From Phaeodactylibacter luteus (GTDB lineage: Bacteria; Bacteroidota; Bacteroidia; Chitinophagales; Saprospiraceae): 38,037 nucleotides of DNA. Position 1 is the stretch's first letter. Every line of letters begins with the position of its first letter. The notes under the pieces were generated by a model. That model worked only from the letters and a program-made list of their open reading frames with translations. It made no database searches and was not told the DNA's origin. Location: assembly GCF_007993045.1 (NCBI RefSeq), contig NZ_VOOR01000050.1, positions 1-38,037 of the forward strand. Direction: 5' to 3'. Positions 33,404 through 38,037 of the stretch are shown piece after piece. The position numbers and the translations under genes are program-made.

Positions 33404-36400
33404 ATGCATTTACATCATACAACCTGGATAAAGGCTGGGTGGCTATCCGCCTTTTTTCTTTGGTGGGGCTGCGTTTTTGCCAGCCCACCAGACTGGCCCG
33501 CCCCCAATCCTGCTGAGTATGACTACTCAGCTACTTTCACAGGGGTCATCCTTTTGGACGGGGGCATCTCCAACCACGGGGCAGATCAGATTGCCCTAGC
33601 CCATGAGGGCACGATCTTAGGGGTCGGCACTTCCGCCCTCGTTGGCAGTAGCCGCTACCACTTTGTGACCATCTATTCGCATGTCCCCTTTGGGATAGAG
33701 CTGGACATTTGGGTGTACAGCGGCGCAGCCGATGAGGTTTATGTAGCTACGACCACTGTCAATTTTGTCCATCAGCTGCCCAATGGCTCCCCTGAGGCGC
33801 CGGTGGAAATTGAAACTTATGCCGACGGAGATGCCCCGGTCGCCCTGCAGGGCATACCCGGGCAGACTGTCTTGCAGGGCGGTGCTTTCGAAAGCATCAG
33901 CTTATCTGCCTTTTTGGTGCAGGCCGATGAAGACCCCATACTGTGGAGCATATCGGCAAGCCACCCTGGCCTTGAGGCCACTTTGCTGGGCGATGTGCTC
34001 AGTGTCGTGCCGCAGCCGGATTTTTTTGGCCCCGCTGCCATTACGGTCCGGGCAACAGAAGCTACTGCCAATGCTTATTTCGCGGAAGCGCAGATCGCGT
34101 TTACGGTACAAGAAGGGTACGCGCCCCCGGTGTTTGACGAAGTGCCCTGGCAGTACACGGCCCCCGGCAGTGCTTTCCCGCCCCTCAACCTGCTGGACTA
34201 CGAAGACAGCTTTGGCGGGGAGTGCCTGGCACTGGGCGTGATGCCAGTATTGGAAACCCCCGACCCTGCCCTGCCGCAGCCCGCATGGATCGGGCTGGTG
34301 GCTGGCCTTCAGCATTCGGCCACCGTATCGGCCCGTGTATCTTACACCCCTGGCTTGTACTTTAGCCACCCCGATGACCGCCTGGCTTTTTTCATAGACG
34401 GCGACCTGCGCGGGGTCGCTGGGCCAGGCTACGTCAATGGGGAGGCGTACTACCTGGTAACGGTACGCCACAGTGAGCCGGAGGCGGAGATGGAAGCCCG
34501 CTTCTACAGTGCAGCCCATCAAGATATTTACACCCTGCCGGTCACTTTGCCTTTTGGCGGCTCAGGCCAGCTGGGCAGTGCGGATGCCCCACTATTGCTC
34601 GACTTCTCCCCCTTTCTGATCAGTGTCGGAGAAGACGGGCAGGTAGCGATCGAGCCACAGGCTGAAGATTTCCGCGGCGGCGGGTATTTTACATTCACTG
34701 CTGCAGATTGTGCCTACCCCGGTATGCTGGCAGATGAAGTCACTACCTCAGTCTGCTATGACGTTGACAGCGATGCAGACGGGCTGTGCGATGACCTTGA
34801 CCCCTTCCCTTTGGATCCCTGTGCGCCTGACTATGACCCTCCCCCGCTAACGGTCCGCAACAGCAGCAATCAGCTGCTGAGCCACATGGGCAGCCAATTT
34901 GAAGCGGTAGACGATGGCTTTTGCGGGGCCAACCTCGCTTTTGCGGTTTATTCCCAAGAAGACTGCACCCCGCCAACGGTGAGCGTTTCCATTGATTCGG
35001 AGCCGGGGGCGCTCGGCACCTCTGCTTATAACCTTACCCTGGTAGACGCAGAAAATGGGCTTTATGCCCTAGAGCTGTTTGTAGTGCCCGGCAGCAACGA
35101 GCTCACGGTCACAAGCGAGGACCCCTACGGCAATCAGTCGAAGTTTCAGTACACCATCGTCGTGGCCGATGAAGAAGGCCCTCAGCTGGTTTGCCAAACG
35201 GTGGCCATCAGCCTAGACGGCAATGGGGAGGCAGTGCTATCGCCCGAGCAAGTTTTTGATGCGGCCAACAGCACGGACAATTGCGGTATCCTCGGTCTCG
35301 AAGTCAGCCAGGCCGCTTTCTCCTGTGCTGACCTGGGGAGCCATCAGGTGACGCTCACTGCAGAAGACCCCTTTGGGAATGCCGGCTCCTGCACGGCTAC
35401 CGTGCTGGTCGTTGATGAAATAGCGCCGCTCTTGTCTTGTACAGACTTCGCCATATCCCTCAATAGCCAAGGGCAGGGCAGCGTACTGTCCAGCAGCTTG
35501 GTAGGCAATGTGTCAGACAATTGTACGGCCTACACCCTTTCGCCCCAGAGCGTGAGCTTCAGCTGTGCAGACGCTGGGGTAAACCCCATTGTGGTAACGG
35601 CCACGGATGGCTCTGGCAACGCTACAACCTGCACGGCCAATGTCACCGTGACAGACCCCATCGCCCCTCAGATTTTCTGCCGGGCCAGCATCACCCGCTC
35701 CCTTGATGCTTCGGGCAGCTACGCCTTGCAAGTATCCGATCTGCTGACCGGAAGCTCCGACAACTGCTCCGGGCTGTCGTACACCCTGAGCCAGGCCGGT
35801 TTTGACTGTACTGATGCAGAGTCTTCCACGACGGTCACGCTGACTGCGGAGGACCCTGCCGGCAACACGGGCCAATGCACGGCTCAGGTGTCCATCATCG
35901 ATGATACAGCGCCCCAAGCCTTGTGCCAGGACATTACCGTCTACCTGGGGCTGGAGGACGGCTTGGCAGAGATCACCCCCCTGCTGATAGACAATGGCAC
36001 AACGGACAATTGCCCGGCAGGCCTGCAGCTGTCAGCCAGCCAGGTGGTTTTCAATTGTGATGACCTAGGGCTGCAGCCGGTCACCCTTACCGCCACCGAC
36101 CCTAGCGGGAACAGCAGCAGCTGCGAAGCAGCAGTAATGGTGCTGACAGGCGAAGGGGTGCCCTCTGGCTGGTCGACAGCCGATATAGGCACCTCTGCCG
36201 CGGGCACAACTTACAGCTACGATATTTGTGAAAACAACGGGACTTACAGCATATCCACCCCTGCGGTCAATGGCAGCTTTGGCAGCCAAGACCAGATGGG
36301 CACCTTGGGGCTAGAGATATGCAACACCAATTTCCAGGTTTCAGCCCGCATTGCTACTGTGTCATCCCCCAGTGCCTACGGCGGTATCACCGCCCGGGAG

Positions 36401-37045
36401 TCAACAGCGCCTGGCGCCCGCAGCATAGGCCTGTTCACCAACCTGAGCCCTACGATGCGGTGGGAGCAGCGCACGGTTGCCAATACCAATAAGCAGGTCG
36501 CGCTGGTCACCGGCAACGCCCCGAGCGCGCTCTTGCTGCAGCGCACCGGCAACTTTTTCCGGAGCTATTACCGCCCGGCAAATACGCCAAACTATTTTAT
36601 TGCCCGCCAAGCTTTTGTGTCTATGCCTGCCTGCCTGCGCGTTTCACTCTCTGCTTTCTCGCTCAATCAGAACCCGGCTACGGCCACCTTTGATGAGGTA
36701 GACTTCCCGGCTGCCTTCGGCGGCGGGGGCAGCAATGAGATGGCGGCCCTACAAGGCGGCAGCCCACAGGCAGGACAGTGGGCCGGGCATGGGGCAGAGC
36801 TCTTTCCCAACCCTGCGTTCGGGCGGGCGCTCGTCCGCTGGGACACCCCTTTGGAAGAAGAAGGCGAAATCCGCCTTTACAATCCGGCTGGGCAGTTACT
36901 ACAATCCCAAGCCATAGCACCAGGTGCTACACGGTACGAACTGCAGCTCAAAGGGCTGCCTACAGGTCTGTACTATGTCAGCCTGCAGCTGGAAAGCCAT
37001 CAGCTGCCGCAGACGATGCCGTTGAACGTCATTGCTGTGGACTAG
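33404..37045 (+). CDS. T9SS-secreted surface protein with HYR-like repeats (1213 aa)
   Basis: Starts at ATG 33404 with a signal peptide (HTTWIKAGWLSAFFLWWGCV, then FASP). The N-terminal half has two copies of the GxxxRGVA-type domain also present in the preceding giant protein (IALAHEGTILGVGTSALVGS and LAFFIDGDLRGVAGPGYVNG). About residue 450 is a calcium-binding thrombospondin-3-like motif (DSDADGLCDDLDPFPLDPC). Four HYR-like repeats of about 77 residues follow (coding about 35165-36140), each with SxDNC or TDNC, F.C.D.G and VTLTA.DP.GN..(S)C. The C-terminus (LFPNPAFGRALVRWD, LYNPAGQLL, GLPTGLYYVSLQ) is a T9SS type A sorting domain. The gene follows the giant gene after 96 bases and is likely co-transcribed. 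Cysteines in the HYR repeats suggest disulfides outside the cell. Confidence 0.9.
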   Translation: MHLHHTTWIKAGWLSAFFLWWGCVFASPPDWPAPNPAEYDYSATFTGVILLDGGISNHGADQIALAHEGTILGVGTSALVGSSRYHFVTIYSHVPFGIELDIWVYSGAADEVYVATTTVNFVHQLPNGSPEAPVEIETYADGDAPVALQGIPGQTVLQGGAFESISLSAFLVQADEDPILWSISASHPGLEATLLGDVLSVVPQPDFFGPAAITVRATEATANAYFAEAQIAFTVQEGYAPPVFDEVPWQYTAPGSAFPPLNLLDYEDSFGGECLALGVMPVLETPDPALPQPAWIGLVAGLQHSATVSARVSYTPGLYFSHPDDRLAFFIDGDLRGVAGPGYVNGEAYYLVTVRHSEPEAEMEARFYSAAHQDIYTLPVTLPFGGSGQLGSADAPLLLDFSPFLISVGEDGQVAIEPQAEDFRGGGYFTFTAADCAYPGMLADEVTTSVCYDVDSDADGLCDDLDPFPLDPCAPDYDPPPLTVRNSSNQLLSHMGSQFEAVDDGFCGANLAFAVYSQEDCTPPTVSVSIDSEPGALGTSAYNLTLVDAENGLYALELFVVPGSNELTVTSEDPYGNQSKFQYTIVVADEEGPQLVCQTVAISLDGNGEAVLSPEQVFDAANSTDNCGILGLEVSQAAFSCADLGSHQVTLTAEDPFGNAGSCTATVLVVDEIAPLLSCTDFAISLNSQGQGSVLSSSLVGNVSDNCTAYTLSPQSVSFSCADAGVNPIVVTATDGSGNATTCTANVTVTDPIAPQIFCRASITRSLDASGSYALQVSDLLTGSSDNCSGLSYTLSQAGFDCTDAESSTTVTLTAEDPAGNTGQCTAQVSIIDDTAPQALCQDITVYLGLEDGLAEITPLLIDNGTTDNCPAGLQLSASQVVFNCDDLGLQPVTLTATDPSGNSSSCEAAVMVLTGEGVPSGWSTADIGTSAAGTTYSYDICENNGTYSISTPAVNGSFGSQDQMGTLGLEICNTNFQVSARIATVSSPSAYGGITARESTAPGARSIGLFTNLSPTMRWEQRTVANTNKQVALVTGNAPSALLLQRTGNFFRSYYRPANTPNYFIARQAFVSMPACLRVSLSAFSLNQNPATATFDEVDFPAAFGGGGSNEMAALQGGSPQAGQWAGHGAELFPNPAFGRALVRWDTPLEEEGEIRLYNPAGQLLQSQAIAPGATRYELQLKGLPTGLYYVSLQLESHQLPQTMPLNVIAVD

Positions 37046-37082
37046 GCCAGAGCACTATATGGATACCTGAAGGCTTTCAGGC

Positions 37083-37115
37083 AGCCCCCGGCAGCACTGC
37101 TTCCGGGGGCTTTTT
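37083..37115 (+). terminator. Rho-independent terminator of the surface-protein genes
   Basis: AGCCCCCGG (37083-37091) pairs with CCGGGGGCT (37103-37111), followed by TTTTT. It lies 37 bases after the stop of the 1213-residue protein gene and closes the cluster. Confidence 0.85.
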
Positions 37116-37162
37116 AATAGCCGGTGCCCAATTCGTGATTTGGCAGGGATAGGAAGGCCAAT

Positions 37163-37191
37163 GGTGCCGGCCCTACGGAGCTTAGCCCTTG
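37163..37191 (+). repeat. Second dispersed repeat family, copy B
   Basis: GGTGCCGGCCCTACGGAGCT and the next nine bases match 19263-19291 at 25 of 29 positions. Both copies lie 3' of genes and beside a copy of the first repeat family. Confidence 0.5.
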
Positions 37192-37258
37192 ATTTTATGC
37201 TTAGTTTGCAAAGGCTGTGCTCCCACAGAGCAGCTGCAGGATGAAGATGTCATTTTGG

Positions 37259-37372
37259 GGCCTGCCCCTGCTGCAAGGATGGGGCAACGGGCAGGTGCCG
37301 CTATGCTGCGGGGCTCGCTGCCCGCTCGGCCCTATCGGGCTTGCCACCCCTCCGCAGCGCTAGGCCGGTGCC
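37259..37372 (-). repeat. Dispersed GC-rich palindromic repeat, copy 4
   Basis: Complete reverse-oriented copy. It provides the uninterrupted reference for copy 1: GGGGTGGCAAGCCCG spans the site where the MITE-like element sits in copy 1. The adjacent CCCCTGCTGCAAGGATGGGG flank resembles the CATCCTTGCGGCAGGGG flank of copy 1, so the two are close relatives. Confidence 0.75.
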
Positions 37373-37439
37373 AGCCTAAAGCCCGGAAAATAAAAGCGCC
37401 TGCGACAGTTTAGTTTACGCCCAAAGAGGGAGCCTTACC

Positions 37440-37604
37440 CGGGGAGGTCTTCGTGCCCATTCATTGACGGAGCGAAGAAGTCAGCAAATGCCATAGTAGG
37501 GAGGCAAACCATCAGTACGAGGCCCGTATGCTCGGTGGCCCGCCCCTGTAGCCGGGTAAATGTGAGAGGTGTACTCCGCTCAATTATGGGCGGAGCCGTC
37601 TACT
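37440..37604 (+). other. Possible group II intron 3' remnant
   Basis: A stretch reading GAGGCCCGTATGCTCGGTGG, then GTGAGAGGTGTACTCCGC, an 8-bp hairpin (CTCCGCTC / GGGCGGAG) and GTCTACTCGATT resembles the 3' end of Bacteroidota group II introns as I remember it, ending in the CTACTCGAT signal. An adjacent frame reads IDGAKKSANAIVG. No reverse transcriptase frame is present. This is recognition by memory, so confidence is low. The rest of 37192-37607 holds repeats and no gene. Confidence 0.35.
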
Positions 37605-37607
37605 CGA

Positions 37608-38035
37608 TTAGCTCTCGTTTACCTTTGATTTCAAATAATTTTCTGGAGTAAAAACAGCAATTTCAGATTTTTCATAGTCTTTGACATTTCGAGTGATTAT
37701 CGCTTCAATTCCATCGATTGTCAATGCAGTTGAGTACTGTATTGAATCTTCGAAGTCCTTAAAACCATTTTTTAACGCTTGGATGATTTCTATTTTCGTT
37801 GTTCCAGCAACCTGGACCATTTCGATAAGTTCTTCTATGGCTTGTATAGCTTTTTTATGGTCTAAATATTTTCTAACGATGTAATAAATATTGTTGATAC
37901 TTACTGCCGAAACATGGAGTTCCAGTTTCCCCTGTTCGCTTAGTTCAAATATTTCACTGGCAGGATTCGCAAATGGTTCTCTGTCTGAAAAAAGTCGATT
38001 ACCACATCCGAATCAATGAAAAGTTTAGATACCAT
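37608..38035 (-). pseudogene. PIN-domain (VapC-type) toxin gene with frameshift
   Basis: ATG at 38035 opens MVSKLFIDSDVVIDFF with the conserved N-terminal PIN aspartate, then the frame breaks in a run of six T (plus strand A run at about 37988-37993). With one extra T it would continue SDREPFANPASEIFELSEQG and run open to the stop at 37608 (total 142 residues), including LHVSAVSINNIYYIVRKYL, KDFEDSIQYSTALTIDGIEA and ITRNVKDYEKS..VFTPENYL with the later PIN acidic residues. This is the pattern of PIN-domain toxins of the type II toxin-antitoxin class, which cleave RNA. The antitoxin would lie upstream, outside the window. The gene is AT-rich. The break may be a sequencing error, phase variation or true decay. 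Confidence 0.8.
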
Positions 38036-38037
38036 AT

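Overview
This window looks like chromosomal DNA from a member of the Bacteroidota, probably a Saprospiria/Lewinella-type bacterium. The evidence is two giant surface proteins with type IX secretion (T9SS) sorting domains, a LytTR regulator paired with a TPR sensor kinase, a DUF5723-like barrel, Bacteroidota promoters of the TTTG-N18-21-TAnnTTTG type, and almost no Shine-Dalgarno sequences. Most of the window is GC-rich. The two ends (1-540 and 37600-38037) are clearly AT-rich and carry partial or broken accessory genes. The species is inference; the phylum is well supported.

Left part (1-9120): a lipoprotein gene cut by the window edge; a dispersed GC-rich repeat split by a MITE-like insertion; a PycTM (Pycsar effector family) membrane protein whose HD domain has lost its catalytic motif; a lipoprotein and outer-membrane barrel pair; and a three-part outer-membrane protein (HExxH peptidase, TolB-like propeller, Omp85-like barrel). 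A second MITE-like element follows at 9124-9292.

Centre (9344-18628): a complete integrated element of about 9.27 kb inserted into the 3' end of a tRNA-Met(CAT) gene. A 15-bp direct repeat marks both ends. The displaced chromosomal terminator lies outside the left end, and an element-borne replacement terminator lies inside the right end next to the tRNA. The element carries a tyrosine integrase, a coiled-coil membrane protein, several small unknown proteins, three 112-bp tandem repeats, two ribbon-helix-helix-like proteins, an excisionase-like HTH protein, a RepA-like ATPase and a zinc-finger/Toprim primase-like protein. No relaxase, capsid gene or FtsK/VirB4-type ATPase is visible. The two ribbon-helix-helix genes share an identical 19-nt box placed at the same distance from a -7 element, which suggests one regulatory or DNA-handling circuit. 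This is the best candidate for an undescribed system in the window.

Right part (18822-37045): a small conserved protein, a LytTR two-component pair, an intergenic region rich in inverted repeats, three tandem secreted paralogs with a conserved N-terminal module and divergent C-terminal modules, and two very large T9SS surface proteins (about 2419 and 1213 aa) that share a recurring domain. The paralogs and giants lie in the same orientation and may form one surface-adhesion locus.

Right end (37046-38037): a terminator, further dispersed repeats, a possible group II intron 3' remnant and a PIN-domain toxin gene broken by a single-base shift in a homopolymer.
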